A stretch of DNA of 64,000 nt, taken from the NCBI RefSeq assembly GCF_003633755.1, contig NZ_RBIL01000001.1:3395426-3459425 (forward strand), read 5' to 3'. Below are positions 1-8,728 of this stretch, piece by piece (position 1 is the first letter of the stretch; the number at the start of each line of letters is the position of its first letter). The stretch is from Solirubrobacter pauli (GTDB lineage Bacteria > Actinomycetota > Thermoleophilia > Solirubrobacterales > Solirubrobacteraceae). Both the position numbers and the translations under genes were made by a program. Below the pieces are notes generated by a model, which saw only the letters and a program-made list of their open reading frames with translations, made no database searches and was not told where the DNA came from.

Positions 1-2
1 AC

Positions 3-1340
3 CCGTGGCCCGGCCAGGAGGCGCAGATCGTCTCCGGCTCGAGCCCCGGCACGGTCGTCGTGCCGGCGACCACCGCGGCGCTCATCACGCTCCCCGCGGC
101 CGCCAACGGCACGTACCTGATCCAGCGCCCGAGCGCGCCGACCAGCGCGCTGCCGACGGCGGTCCTCACCGGCGCCGCGCCGACCGAGGCGCGCCACCTG
201 GCGGGCTCGAACGCGCGGATCGGCATCGACGTCCCCGGCTACGAGCCGCCCGGCCCGTGCCCGACGCCGACGCAGACGCCGCTGTTCGCCTGGGACCCGT
301 CCTCGGGGAACACCATCGACGACGCGTCCGGCTACGACCGTGACGGCGTCTGGGCCGGCGGCGCCGCCAGCTACCTCGCCACGGGCCCGACCGGCTCGAG
401 CGCGAGCATCGACGGTCCGCGCTACCTGCGCACGAACGGTGTTGCCACGCTCGGCTACCTGCGCGAGGCCACCTGGGCGGCGGAGATCAAGATCAACGCG
501 TCCAACTCGTACCGCCGGATCTGGGACTGGAAGACGCCCAGCGGCGGCGACAGCGTCGGCTTCCTGATCGACCTCACGCCCAGCGGCCAGGTGCGCATCA
601 TCACCTCGGGCGTGGGCGTCACCACCAACGCCGTGCTGCCGACCGGGCGCTTCATCAACCTGGTCATCACCGCGTCGCGGTCGGGTGAGATCGACGTCTA
701 CGTCGACGGCACCCGCGTCGGCGGCGGCTCGATCCCGAACCTGGCGATCGACGGCTGCGCGCCGGCGGAGCTGCGGATCGGCGCCGACCAGGGCGGCGGC
801 CAGCGCATCAGCGCCGAGGTCGACCGCACGGCGATGTTCACCAAGGCGCTCGGCGCCGAGGACCGCGGGCGCTGGCAGGCGCTGGCGTTCACGGCCCCGG
901 GTGAGTCGGTGACCGCGGAGACCGAGATCAGCGGCTCCGTGCCGCAGGTCCTGTCGCTCGCCTTCAACCAGGCGACCGCCAACCTCGGCACGTTCAAGCC
1001 CGGCGTCACCGCCGACTACACGGCGACGCTGGACGCCACCGTCACGAGCACCGCGCCGAACGCGGCGCTGACCGTGCACGACGCGTCCGCGACGGCACCC
1101 GGGCACCTCGTGCAGGGCAGCTACGTGCTCCCGCAGGCCTTGCAGGTCCGGGCGGGGGCCGGTGCGTTCGCGCCCGTGGGGGGCGCGAGCGCACCCACAC
1201 CGCTCGTCAGCTACACGGGCCCGAAGAGCCTCGACGCCGTCGCGATCGCGCTCAAGCAGCCGATCGCCGCGACGGACGGGCTGCACACGGGCGCGTACGG
1301 CAAGACGCTCACGTTCACGCTTTCGACGACGACACCGTAG
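3..1340 (+). CDS. Secreted/cell-surface LamG-domain protein, 3' part (5' end outside window)
   Basis: The frame is open from the first bases of the window, so the gene begins upstream; the GTG at 60 is internal. The first ~40 residues (with a PWPGQE motif and a YLIQRP strand) resemble the beta-domain that ends some glycosidases, but this is weak. A cysteine/proline/threonine linker follows, then a concanavalin/LamG-like domain (about 310-890; ATWAAEIKI, VDGTRVGGG, ELRIGAD). The last ~145 residues, from about 905, match the C-terminus of the next gene, including the shared ending TFTLSTTTP. This shared module is probably a cell-surface or secretion-associated domain. The stop lies 12 bp before the next start, suggesting co-transcription. 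Probably extracellular and carbohydrate-related; the actual enzyme part is not visible. Confidence 0.75.
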   Translation, partial: PWPGQEAQIVSGSSPGTVVVPATTAALITLPAAANGTYLIQRPSAPTSALPTAVLTGAAPTEARHLAGSNARIGIDVPGYEPPGPCPTPTQTPLFAWDPSSGNTIDDASGYDRDGVWAGGAASYLATGPTGSSASIDGPRYLRTNGVATLGYLREATWAAEIKINASNSYRRIWDWKTPSGGDSVGFLIDLTPSGQVRIITSGVGVTTNAVLPTGRFINLVITASRSGEIDVYVDGTRVGGGSIPNLAIDGCAPAELRIGADQGGGQRISAEVDRTAMFTKALGAEDRGRWQALAFTAPGESVTAETEISGSVPQVLSLAFNQATANLGTFKPGVTADYTATLDATVTSTAPNAALTVHDASATAPGHLVQGSYVLPQALQVRAGAGAFAPVGGASAPTPLVSYTGPKSLDAVAIALKQPIAATDGLHTGAYGKTLTFTLSTTTP

Positions 1341-1352
1341 GGGGAGAGGGAA

Positions 1353-4300
1353 TTGGGTCTCAGGACGGTCGCGGCGGTCATCGCCGCGGTCCTCTCGTGC
1401 CTTTGCTGGACGGCCGCGGCCGGCGCGCAGACGCCGGTCGCGGGTGACTTCCAGAAGGTCACGCTGGACGACAACACGCAGAACCCGATGGAGCTGGACA
1501 TCGCCCCGGACGGGCGCGTCTTCTACATCGAGCGCGATGGACGGCTGATGATCTGGAAGCCGAACACGCAGCAGACGCTCACAGCGGGCACGGTGCCCGT
1601 CACCCGCAGCCAGGAGAACGGCCTGCTCGGCCTCCAGCTCGCCCCGGACTTCGCGACGTCGAAGTGGGTCTACCTCTTCTACTCGCAGCTGCCCGACAGC
1701 TCGAACACGCAGGTGGTCGCCCGCTTCAAGGTCAACGGCGACACGCTCGACCTCGCGTCCGAGCAGAAGATCCTCACGTTCACCCACCAGCGTGGGCAGT
1801 GCTGCCACTCGTCCGGCTCGATGTCCTTCGGTCCCGACGGGAGCCTGTTCATCTCCACGGGCGACAACACGAACCCGTTCGACTCGGGCGGCTACAACCC
1901 GATCGACGAGCGCTCCGGCCGCTCCGCGTGGGACGCGCAGCGCACGTCGGCCAACACCAACGACCTCAACGGCAAGATCCTGCGGATCAAGCCGGTCGAG
2001 AACCCGACCGGCACGCCCGGCCTCGGCAACACGTACACGGTGCCGCCCGGGAACCTGTTCGCGGCGGGCGTCGACAAGACGCGGCCCGAGATCTTCGCCA
2101 TGGGCTTCCGCAACCCGTTCCGGATCACGGTCGACCAAGAGACCGGCTGGGTCCTGAGCGGCGACTACGGCCCGGACGCGGGTACGGCGAACGCCAACCG
2201 CGGCCCGCAGGGCTCGGTCGAGTTCAACGTCGTGCCCCAGGCCGGCAACTATGGCTGGCCGTACTGCATCCGCGACAACGTGCAGTACAACGACTACAAC
2301 TTCGAGACCTCGCAGTCCGGCGCCAAGTTCGACTGCGCGAACCTCAAGAACGACTCGCCCAACAACACGGGCCTGACGGACCTCCCGCCCGCGCAGCCCG
2401 CGTCCGCGTGGATGGGCTTCAGCGACACCGACCCGCGGTTCCGGCCGAACCTCGGCACGGGCGGCGCGCCGATGGGCGGCCCCCGCTACCACTTCGACCC
2501 GAACCTGGACTCGGACCGCAAGTTCCCGGCGTTCTACGACGACAAGTGGTTCATCGCCGAGTGGAACAACGGCTGGATCAAGACCGCCGACCTCGGCCCG
2601 ACCGGCGCGATGACCGCGGTCGACCCGTTCGCCCTCGGCACCGGCTACAAGCGGCCGATGGACCTCGACTTCGGTCCGGACGGCGCGCTGTACGTGATCG
2701 AGTGGGGCTCCGGCTTCGGTGGCGACAACGCCGACTCGGGCGTCTACCGGATCGACTACGTCGCCGGCAACAAGGCCCCGATCGCGGAAGCCACGGCCTC
2801 CGTCACCAACGGCCTCGCGCCGCTGGCGGTGCAGTTCAACTCGACCGGCTCCAAGGACCCCGAGGGCGAGGCGATCACCTACGCCTGGGACTTCGACTCC
2901 GACGGCACGGTCGACTCGACCGCGGCCAACCCGGCGCACACCTACGCGACCAACGGCGCCTACACGGCCAAGCTGACCGTGCGTGACGCGGGCGGCCTGA
3001 GCGCCGTCGAGAACATCCTGATCACGGTCGGCAACCGCGCGCCGACGGTGACGATCGAGACGCCGCTCAACGGCAAGCTCGCGTCCTTCACGGACAAGAT
3101 CCCGTACAAGGTCACCGTCACCGACCCGGAGGACGGCTCGACCGGCTCCGGCATCGACTGCTCGCAGCTGACGGTGAAGATCTCGCTCGGCCATGACGAG
3201 CACGCGCACGACCTGTCGAGCGCGCAGGGCTGCGAGGGCACGTTGAGCTCCGGCCTGGCCGCCGGCCACGGCCCCGAGGCCAACACGTTCACGGTCATCT
3301 CGGTCAGCTACACCGACAAGGGCGGCGCGCTCGCGCTGACCGGTCGCGCCGAGGCGATCCTGCAGCCCAAGCAGAAGCAGGCCGAGTTCTTCGCCTCGAC
3401 CGGCCGCGTGCCGGACGGGACGACCGGCGGCACCGCCGGCGTGCAGACGGAGACCACGACCGACGTCGAGGGCGGCGGCTCGAACATCGGCTTCATCGAG
3501 GACGGCGACTACACGTCCTACAAGCCGTTCAACCTGACCGACATCTCCGAGGCCCGCTTCCGGGTCGCGAGCGCCGGCCCGGGCGGCACGATCGAGCTGC
3601 GCTACGACTCGCCGACCGGCCCGCTGCTGGGCAAGACGGCGATGATCACGCCGACCGGCAACTGGCAGACGTACAAGAACGTCTCGCTGCCGTTGACGAA
3701 CGTGCCCGCGGGGACCCACGAGCTGTTCGTCATCACCCGCAACCCGGGCCAGACGGCGTCGCTCCTGAACATCAACTGGATCGACTTCGTCGGCAAGGGC
3801 GCCGCGCAGACGGCGGCTCCGGACGTGACGTCGACGGCGACGCCGCTGACGGGCGCCGCGCCGCTCCCGGTCAAGTTCGAGACGACCGCGACCGACCCGG
3901 ACGGCGGCACGCTGGCCTACGCGTGGGACTTCGGCGTGCCCGGCACGACGACGGACACGTCGACGGCCGCCTCGCCGAGCTACACCTACGCCAACCAGGG
4001 CAACTACACCGCCACGCTGACGGTCACCGACGGCCAGGGCGGCACGACGGTGAAGACGTTCGCGATCCGCGTCACCGCGCCCGCCGGGTGCGGCACGCAG
4101 TACCGCGACGACTTCGACGGCACCGACCTCGGCGCGGGCTGGGACGTGGTCCGGCGTGACCAGGGCCTCGTGGTCTCCGGCGGCACGCTGAAGATCCCGA
4201 CCGCCCAGGGCGACGTCTACGGCGGCGACAACAACGCCAAGAACATCGTCCTGCGTGCGGCGCCGGCCGGCCCGTGGACGGTCACCACGAAGGTCAAGCA

Positions 4301-6770
4301 CAGCGGCGACCGCCAGTACCACCAGGCGGGCCTGATCGTCTACGGCGACGACGACAACTACACGAAGTTCGATCGCCTGGCCGACAACACCGCCGGCAAC
4401 CCGGTGACCGAGCACTTCGAGTTCATCAACGAGGTGGCCGGGAACCCGCGCAACACGTCGGAGGACTCGGGCGGACAGCTCGGGGCCGGCTACCCGCAGG
4501 ACTTCTTCATGAAGATCGAGTCCGACGGGGCGCAGATCCGCGGCTACCAGTCGACGAACGGCACCGATTGGACGCTGGTGGGCCGCCCGGCCGACCTGCC
4601 GACGGGCACCGTGCGCGTCGGCATGTTCTCGCTCGGCAACGCGGCCGCGACCGCGGTCACGTCCGAGTTCGACTGGTTCACCCTGACCACGCCGGGTGGC
4701 GGTGGCGGTGGCGCGGGTGACGAGTTCACCGGCACGTCGCTCGACAAGACCCGCTGGAACGCGATCACGCGTGAGGACACGTCGCTCTACAAGGTGGAGA
4801 ACGGCGGCCTGACGATGACGATGGTGCAGGCCGACGTCGGGGGCGCGAACAACAAGAACTACATCCTGCAGACGGCCGACCACACGTCGCCGGACTACGT
4901 GCTCGAGACCAAGCTGTCGGCCTGGACGTTCGCCGGCCAGTACCGGCAGGCGGGCATCCTGATCTACGGGGACGACCAGAACTTCATCAAGTTCAACGCG
5001 ATCTCCGACGCGACCAACACGCGGATCAACCGGATGGAGATCCGGTCGCGGATGGCCGGCACGACGGCCGACGGCCCGAACCTCGACGTGCCCACGGGCG
5101 TGACGGGGATCTGGCTGCGGCTGACGAAGTCGGGCACGAGCTACCAGGCCGAGGCGTCGTTCAACGGGACGACGTGGCAGAACGTCGGCGCACCGGTGGT
5201 CAACACGGTGGCGGACATGAAGTTCGGCCTCTACACCGCGGGTGTGGACGGCGCGGGCGGCACGGCGACCTTCGACTACTTCAAGGTCAACGGGTCGACC
5301 GGCTGCGGCGGCTCGGCCAACACGCCGCCGGTGCTCACGTCCGCGACGGCCACGCCGACGGCGGGCTTCGCCCCGCTGCAGGTCGCGCTGAGCGCGGCCG
5401 CGACCGACGCCAACGGCGACGCGCTCACGTACTCGTGGGACTTCGACGGCAACGGCACGGCCGACGCGACGGGCGCGACCGCGTCCACCACGTTCACCAC
5501 GGCCGGCAACCGCACCGTGAAGCTGACCGTGTCGGACGGCAAGGGCGGCACCGCGACCCGGGACATCCCGGTCCAGGTGCTGGCCGCGGACGATCCGGCG
5601 AAGAAGCTCCGCGCGCTGGTGTTCTCCAAGACCGGCGGGTTCCGGCACGACGCGATCCCGGCGGGCGTGACCGCCATCCAGGGTCTCGCCGCGTCGAAGG
5701 GCTGGCAGGTCGACTCCACCGAGGACGCGTCGCTGTTCACGGCCGACGTGCTCTCGCACTACGACGTCGTGATCTTCAACTCGACGACGGGTGACGTCCT
5801 CAACGCCGCGCAGCAGACGGCGTTCGAGAGCTTCATCAAGAGCGGCAAGGGCTACGTGGGCATCCACGCGGCCGCCGACACCGAGTACGACTGGCACTGG
5901 TACGGCGGCCTGGTGGGCGCGTACTTCCGCAACCACCCGGCCGGCACGCCCAACGCGACGGTCATCGTGGAGGACCTCACGGACCCGTCGACCCAGGGCC
6001 TCCCGGCCCGCTGGGCGCGGACGGACGAGTGGTACAACTACAAGAAGCCGGACAACTCCAGCGGTGACGACTACTCACCGCGCAGCACGCCCGGCGTGCA
6101 CGTCCTGCTCACGATGGACGAGGCGACCTACGCCGAGGACGACGGCAACGCGACGGATGACGACCATCCGATCTCGTGGTGCCAGCGCTACGACGGCGGC
6201 CGGTCCTGGTACACGGGCATGGGGCACACGCAGGCGACGTTCCAGGAGGCCGGGTTCCTGGCGCACCTGGGCTCCGGCATCGAGATCGCGGCAGGCGTGC
6301 TCCCGTCCGCGGCCTGCGGCGTCGCGCCGCAGGGGCCGGGTGAGGAGACCGAGGTGCCGGTGGAAGTCGGCGGCACCGTGCCGGGCACCCTGTCGCTCGC
6401 GATCGCGGGCGACGGCGCGCTCGGCCCGTTCCTCCCGGGCCAGTCGAAGGACTACACGGGTCAGCTGACGGCGACCGTGACGTCCAGCTCGGCGGCGTCG
6501 GCCCTGACGGTGCGCGACCCGAGCGCGACCGCCACCGGGCGGCTCGTGAACGGGACGCAGGCGCTCGAGCAGCCGCTGCAGCTCAAGGCCGGGACGGGTG
6601 CCTTCGGCGCCCTCAACTCTGCTGGGCTGCCGCTCGCCACGTTCACCACCCCGGTGGGCGCGCGGGCCGTGCCGATCGACCTGAAGCAGACCATCGCGGC
6701 GACCGAGTCGCTGCTGACCGGCAGCTACAAGAAGACCATCGTCTTCACGCTGTCGACCACGACTCCCTAA
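1353..6770 (+). CDS. Giant secreted PQQ-dependent sugar dehydrogenase / PKD / CBM / ThuA multidomain protein
   Basis: 1,805 residues. It starts at TTG 1353 behind a GGGAGAGGGAA ribosome-binding site and has a signal peptide ending near AAGAQ. Approximate domains: soluble glucose/sorbosone dehydrogenase beta-propeller (30-470; FGPDGSLFISTGDN, GFRNPFRITVD); PKD (473-559); a linking beta-domain; CBM6-like (677-815); PKD (823-906); two DUF1349/concanavalin-like domains (913-1113 and 1121-1316) separated by a glycine run; PKD (1323-1409); ThuA (1418-1652; VFSKTGGFRHDAI, GIHAAADTEYDW); and the terminal module shared with the upstream gene (1665-1805). Proteins joining the sugar dehydrogenase to ThuA are known in actinobacteria and are expected to oxidise or process extracellular sugars; the exact substrate is unknown. 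Confidence 0.88.
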   Translation: MGLRTVAAVIAAVLSCLCWTAAAGAQTPVAGDFQKVTLDDNTQNPMELDIAPDGRVFYIERDGRLMIWKPNTQQTLTAGTVPVTRSQENGLLGLQLAPDFATSKWVYLFYSQLPDSSNTQVVARFKVNGDTLDLASEQKILTFTHQRGQCCHSSGSMSFGPDGSLFISTGDNTNPFDSGGYNPIDERSGRSAWDAQRTSANTNDLNGKILRIKPVENPTGTPGLGNTYTVPPGNLFAAGVDKTRPEIFAMGFRNPFRITVDQETGWVLSGDYGPDAGTANANRGPQGSVEFNVVPQAGNYGWPYCIRDNVQYNDYNFETSQSGAKFDCANLKNDSPNNTGLTDLPPAQPASAWMGFSDTDPRFRPNLGTGGAPMGGPRYHFDPNLDSDRKFPAFYDDKWFIAEWNNGWIKTADLGPTGAMTAVDPFALGTGYKRPMDLDFGPDGALYVIEWGSGFGGDNADSGVYRIDYVAGNKAPIAEATASVTNGLAPLAVQFNSTGSKDPEGEAITYAWDFDSDGTVDSTAANPAHTYATNGAYTAKLTVRDAGGLSAVENILITVGNRAPTVTIETPLNGKLASFTDKIPYKVTVTDPEDGSTGSGIDCSQLTVKISLGHDEHAHDLSSAQGCEGTLSSGLAAGHGPEANTFTVISVSYTDKGGALALTGRAEAILQPKQKQAEFFASTGRVPDGTTGGTAGVQTETTTDVEGGGSNIGFIEDGDYTSYKPFNLTDISEARFRVASAGPGGTIELRYDSPTGPLLGKTAMITPTGNWQTYKNVSLPLTNVPAGTHELFVITRNPGQTASLLNINWIDFVGKGAAQTAAPDVTSTATPLTGAAPLPVKFETTATDPDGGTLAYAWDFGVPGTTTDTSTAASPSYTYANQGNYTATLTVTDGQGGTTVKTFAIRVTAPAGCGTQYRDDFDGTDLGAGWDVVRRDQGLVVSGGTLKIPTAQGDVYGGDNNAKNIVLRAAPAGPWTVTTKVKHSGDRQYHQAGLIVYGDDDNYTKFDRLADNTAGNPVTEHFEFINEVAGNPRNTSEDSGGQLGAGYPQDFFMKIESDGAQIRGYQSTNGTDWTLVGRPADLPTGTVRVGMFSLGNAAATAVTSEFDWFTLTTPGGGGGGAGDEFTGTSLDKTRWNAITREDTSLYKVENGGLTMTMVQADVGGANNKNYILQTADHTSPDYVLETKLSAWTFAGQYRQAGILIYGDDQNFIKFNAISDATNTRINRMEIRSRMAGTTADGPNLDVPTGVTGIWLRLTKSGTSYQAEASFNGTTWQNVGAPVVNTVADMKFGLYTAGVDGAGGTATFDYFKVNGSTGCGGSANTPPVLTSATATPTAGFAPLQVALSAAATDANGDALTYSWDFDGNGTADATGATASTTFTTAGNRTVKLTVSDGKGGTATRDIPVQVLAADDPAKKLRALVFSKTGGFRHDAIPAGVTAIQGLAASKGWQVDSTEDASLFTADVLSHYDVVIFNSTTGDVLNAAQQTAFESFIKSGKGYVGIHAAADTEYDWHWYGGLVGAYFRNHPAGTPNATVIVEDLTDPSTQGLPARWARTDEWYNYKKPDNSSGDDYSPRSTPGVHVLLTMDEATYAEDDGNATDDDHPISWCQRYDGGRSWYTGMGHTQATFQEAGFLAHLGSGIEIAAGVLPSAACGVAPQGPGEETEVPVEVGGTVPGTLSLAIAGDGALGPFLPGQSKDYTGQLTATVTSSSAASALTVRDPSATATGRLVNGTQALEQPLQLKAGTGAFGALNSAGLPLATFTTPVGARAVPIDLKQTIAATESLLTGSYKKTIVFTLSTTTP

Positions 6771-6788
6771 AGGGAGACCCTCCGTGAA

Positions 6789-6818
6789 GGAGCGTCGGCT
6801 TGCACGGGCCGGCGCTCC
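6789..6818 (+). terminator. Hairpin terminator after the giant secreted protein
   Basis: A 10-bp stem with one G-T wobble (GGAGCGTCGG at 6789-6798, CCGGCGCTCC at 6809-6818) and a 10-nt loop lies 19 bp after the stop. There is no long T-tract. It sits between convergent genes and could act on either side. Confidence 0.6.
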
Positions 6819-6830
6819 CGAGCGGAGCCC

Positions 6831-7442
6831 TTACCGCGGCCGCAAGATGTCCACCCGCATCGGAATCGGGTAGGCGCCGGGCGTGAAGCGCTCGCGCAGG
6901 TTCTCCTCCTCCTGCGCGTAGCGCTCGGCCCGGGTCGGGTCGGCCGCGAGGACGCGGTCCCGCAGCTGCTCGAGCCGGTCGAGGTGCAGGACGACGTCGT
7001 ACTCGATCGTCTGCACCGGCTCGAAGCCACTCGCCTGGATCGCGCGCTGCGCCTCGGCGCGGACCGCGGTCTCGTCGTCGACGGGGCGCAGCAGCTCGAA
7101 GAACGCGCCGACGGGCAGCGGCTCGGCGATGTAGACCAGGTCGCGCACGACGCGCCTGAGCTCTGGGAACGCGCTGTGCGGGTCCGGCACGTGGTGCAGG
7201 CTGCGCATCAGCGTGGCCACGTCGACGGACCGGTCGTCGAGCGGCAGGTCCTGCGCGCCGCCGGTCAGGTAGCGCCCCTCGGGGTCGATCTCCCGGGCGC
7301 GCGTGACGTCGATGTCGACGCCGAGCGCATCCGCTCCCGCGCCGCGCAGGGCGCGCACGAACGCGCCGTCGCCGCAGCCCACGTCCAGGACGGTGCGCCC
7401 CTCGAGCGCGACCGCGTTCGCCAGTGCCTCGAAGTCATCCAT
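6831..7442 (-). CDS. Class I SAM-dependent methyltransferase
   Basis: 203 residues with a UbiE/COQ5-type methyltransferase fold. Motif I, VLDVGCGDGAFVRAL, lies at about residues 18-32, the acidic ribose-binding GVDID follows, and SVDVATLMRSLHHVPD is the motif IV region. The C-terminal part (EEENLRERFTPGAYPIPMR) is specific to this protein and gives no substrate. It is convergent with the large secreted protein and divergent from the YjbR-like gene. Cytoplasmic small-molecule methyltransferase; substrate not predictable. Confidence 0.8.
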   Translation of the reverse strand: MDDFEALANAVALEGRTVLDVGCGDGAFVRALRGAGADALGVDIDVTRAREIDPEGRYLTGGAQDLPLDDRSVDVATLMRSLHHVPDPHSAFPELRRVVRDLVYIAEPLPVGAFFELLRPVDDETAVRAEAQRAIQASGFEPVQTIEYDVVLHLDRLEQLRDRVLAADPTRAERYAQEEENLRERFTPGAYPIPMRVDILRPR

Positions 7443-7456
7443 AGGTAGAGGCAGCG

Positions 7457-7462
7457 TACGCT
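7457..7462 (+). promoter_or_regulatory. -10 element (TACGCT) for a probable leaderless mRNA
   Basis: TACGCT ends 6 nt before ATG 7469, so transcription would begin at or next to the A of the ATG. No ribosome-binding site is visible, which fits a leaderless transcript. Confidence 0.45.
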
Positions 7463-7468
7463 TGCGGC

Positions 7469-7813
7469 ATGCCGACCTGGGACGACGTCCGCGCGATCGC
7501 CGCCCGCCTCCCCGGCTGCGAGGAGTCCACGTCCTACGGAACGCCTTCGCTGAAGGTCCGCGGCAAGTTCATGTGCCGGATGCGCACCGACCCGGACGCG
7601 CTGGTCGTCCGCTGCGTGGACGTCGCCGACGCCGACGCGCTCAAGCTCGGCTCTCCCGACGTGTTCTTCTCGACGCCCCACTACGACGGCTGGCCCGGCA
7701 TCCTCGTCCGCCTGGACGCAGTCTCGCCCGAGCAGCTCGCCGAGCTGATCGAGGACGCCTGGCGCATCCAGGCCGCGAAGCGCGTGGTCGCGGCCTACGA
7801 CCGCGGTGGGTGA
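7469..7813 (+). CDS. MmcQ/YjbR family protein
   Basis: 114 residues. It opens with a WDDVRAIAARLPGCEES helix and continues with TSYGTPSLKVRGKFMCRM, the signature of the MmcQ/YjbR (CyaY-like fold) family. These small cytoplasmic proteins are annotated as DNA-binding but poorly understood. Its stop overlaps the start of the AlkZ-like gene by 8 bp, so the two are probably co-translated. Confidence 0.85.
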   Translation: MPTWDDVRAIAARLPGCEESTSYGTPSLKVRGKFMCRMRTDPDALVVRCVDVADADALKLGSPDVFFSTPHYDGWPGILVRLDAVSPEQLAELIEDAWRIQAAKRVVAAYDRGG

Positions 7814-8714
7814 AGTCGCGCGGGCGCGCGCCCGCGGCCAATGGCTCCACGCGCCCGCCGAGGGCGACGTCGTGCGCCACCTCCTCGCCGTCCAGGCCCA
7901 GGACGTGGCGAGCGTGCCGTACGCGCTGGCAGCTCGCGGCGGCGGCTTCCGCGACGGTCTCGTCGTCACCTGGCTGATGCGCGCGACGCTGCACCTCGTC
8001 GACGTCGACGACCTCGCCTGGCTGCACCCGCTGTTCGCGCCGCGCCGGGCCGCCGCGAGCGACCGCCGCCTCGCGCAACTCGGCGTGGCCGACCCGGACG
8101 CGCTCGTCGAGCGCCTCGTCCGCGCCGTCCCGGCCACGCGCGACGAGCTCGCCACGACGCTCGGCCTGACCGGCCAGGCCGTGCCGCACATCATCGCCCG
8201 CGCGGCGATGACGGGCCGCGTCGCGCTCACGGCGGGCGCGCCCGCCGCGCCCGCGGCCTCCGGCTCGTCCCCGTCCCCCGCCGCGACCGCCGTCCCCGGC
8301 TCGTCGCTCGGCCTCGCCGCGCCCGACTCGGCGCCCGCGCCCAGCGCGCGCGTCGTCGTCCCCCTCCACTTGCCGCCCGCGCCTGATCGCGACGCGTCGC
8401 TCGACGAGCTCGCGCGGCGGTACTACGCCTGCCACGCGGGTGCGGACGAGCGCGATCTCGCGTACTGGTCCGGGCTGCCCCTGCGCGACTGCCGGCCGCC
8501 CGCGTCCACCACGATCGTGGATGGCCCGGTCCCCGACGTGCTGATCCCGGCGTTCGACGAGCTCCTGCTCGGCTGGCGGGACCGCTCACCCACGGTGCCC
8601 GCCGAGCACGCCAAGGCCGTCCATCCCGGCGGGGGCATGATCCGCGCGGTCGCCCTCGAAGACGGCGTCGCGGTCGGCACCTGGACCCGACGGGGCGGCG
8701 TCGTCCGTTTCTAA
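7806..8714 (+). CDS. Winged-helix DNA-binding domain protein, AlkZ/YcaQ-like
   Basis: 302 residues, GTG start overlapping the previous gene by 8 bp. The HTH_42/AlkZ fold is visible: LLAVQAQDVASVPYALAAR near residues 27-45 carries the Q-x-Q pair that is catalytic in AlkZ DNA glycosylases; ATRDELATTLGL is a winged-helix segment; RYYACHAGADERDLAYWSGL and LIPAFDELLLGWRDR are the conserved C-terminal blocks. An Ala/Pro/Ser-rich stretch (about residues 140-190) replaces part of the usual central region, and the protein is shorter than typical members (about 350-390). Function as an interstrand-crosslink or alkyl-base glycosylase is an inference from family. Confidence 0.75.
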   Translation: MGEVARARARGQWLHAPAEGDVVRHLLAVQAQDVASVPYALAARGGGFRDGLVVTWLMRATLHLVDVDDLAWLHPLFAPRRAAASDRRLAQLGVADPDALVERLVRAVPATRDELATTLGLTGQAVPHIIARAAMTGRVALTAGAPAAPAASGSSPSPAATAVPGSSLGLAAPDSAPAPSARVVVPLHLPPAPDRDASLDELARRYYACHAGADERDLAYWSGLPLRDCRPPASTTIVDGPVPDVLIPAFDELLLGWRDRSPTVPAEHAKAVHPGGGMIRAVALEDGVAVGTWTRRGGVVRF

Positions 8715-8728
8715 AGGCCCAGGGCCTT
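8714..8728. terminator. Short palindromic bidirectional terminator
   Basis: AAGGCCC and GGGCCTT, separated by one base, lie exactly between the convergent stop codons of the AlkZ-like and PlsC genes. The palindrome touches both stop codons. Confidence 0.5.
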
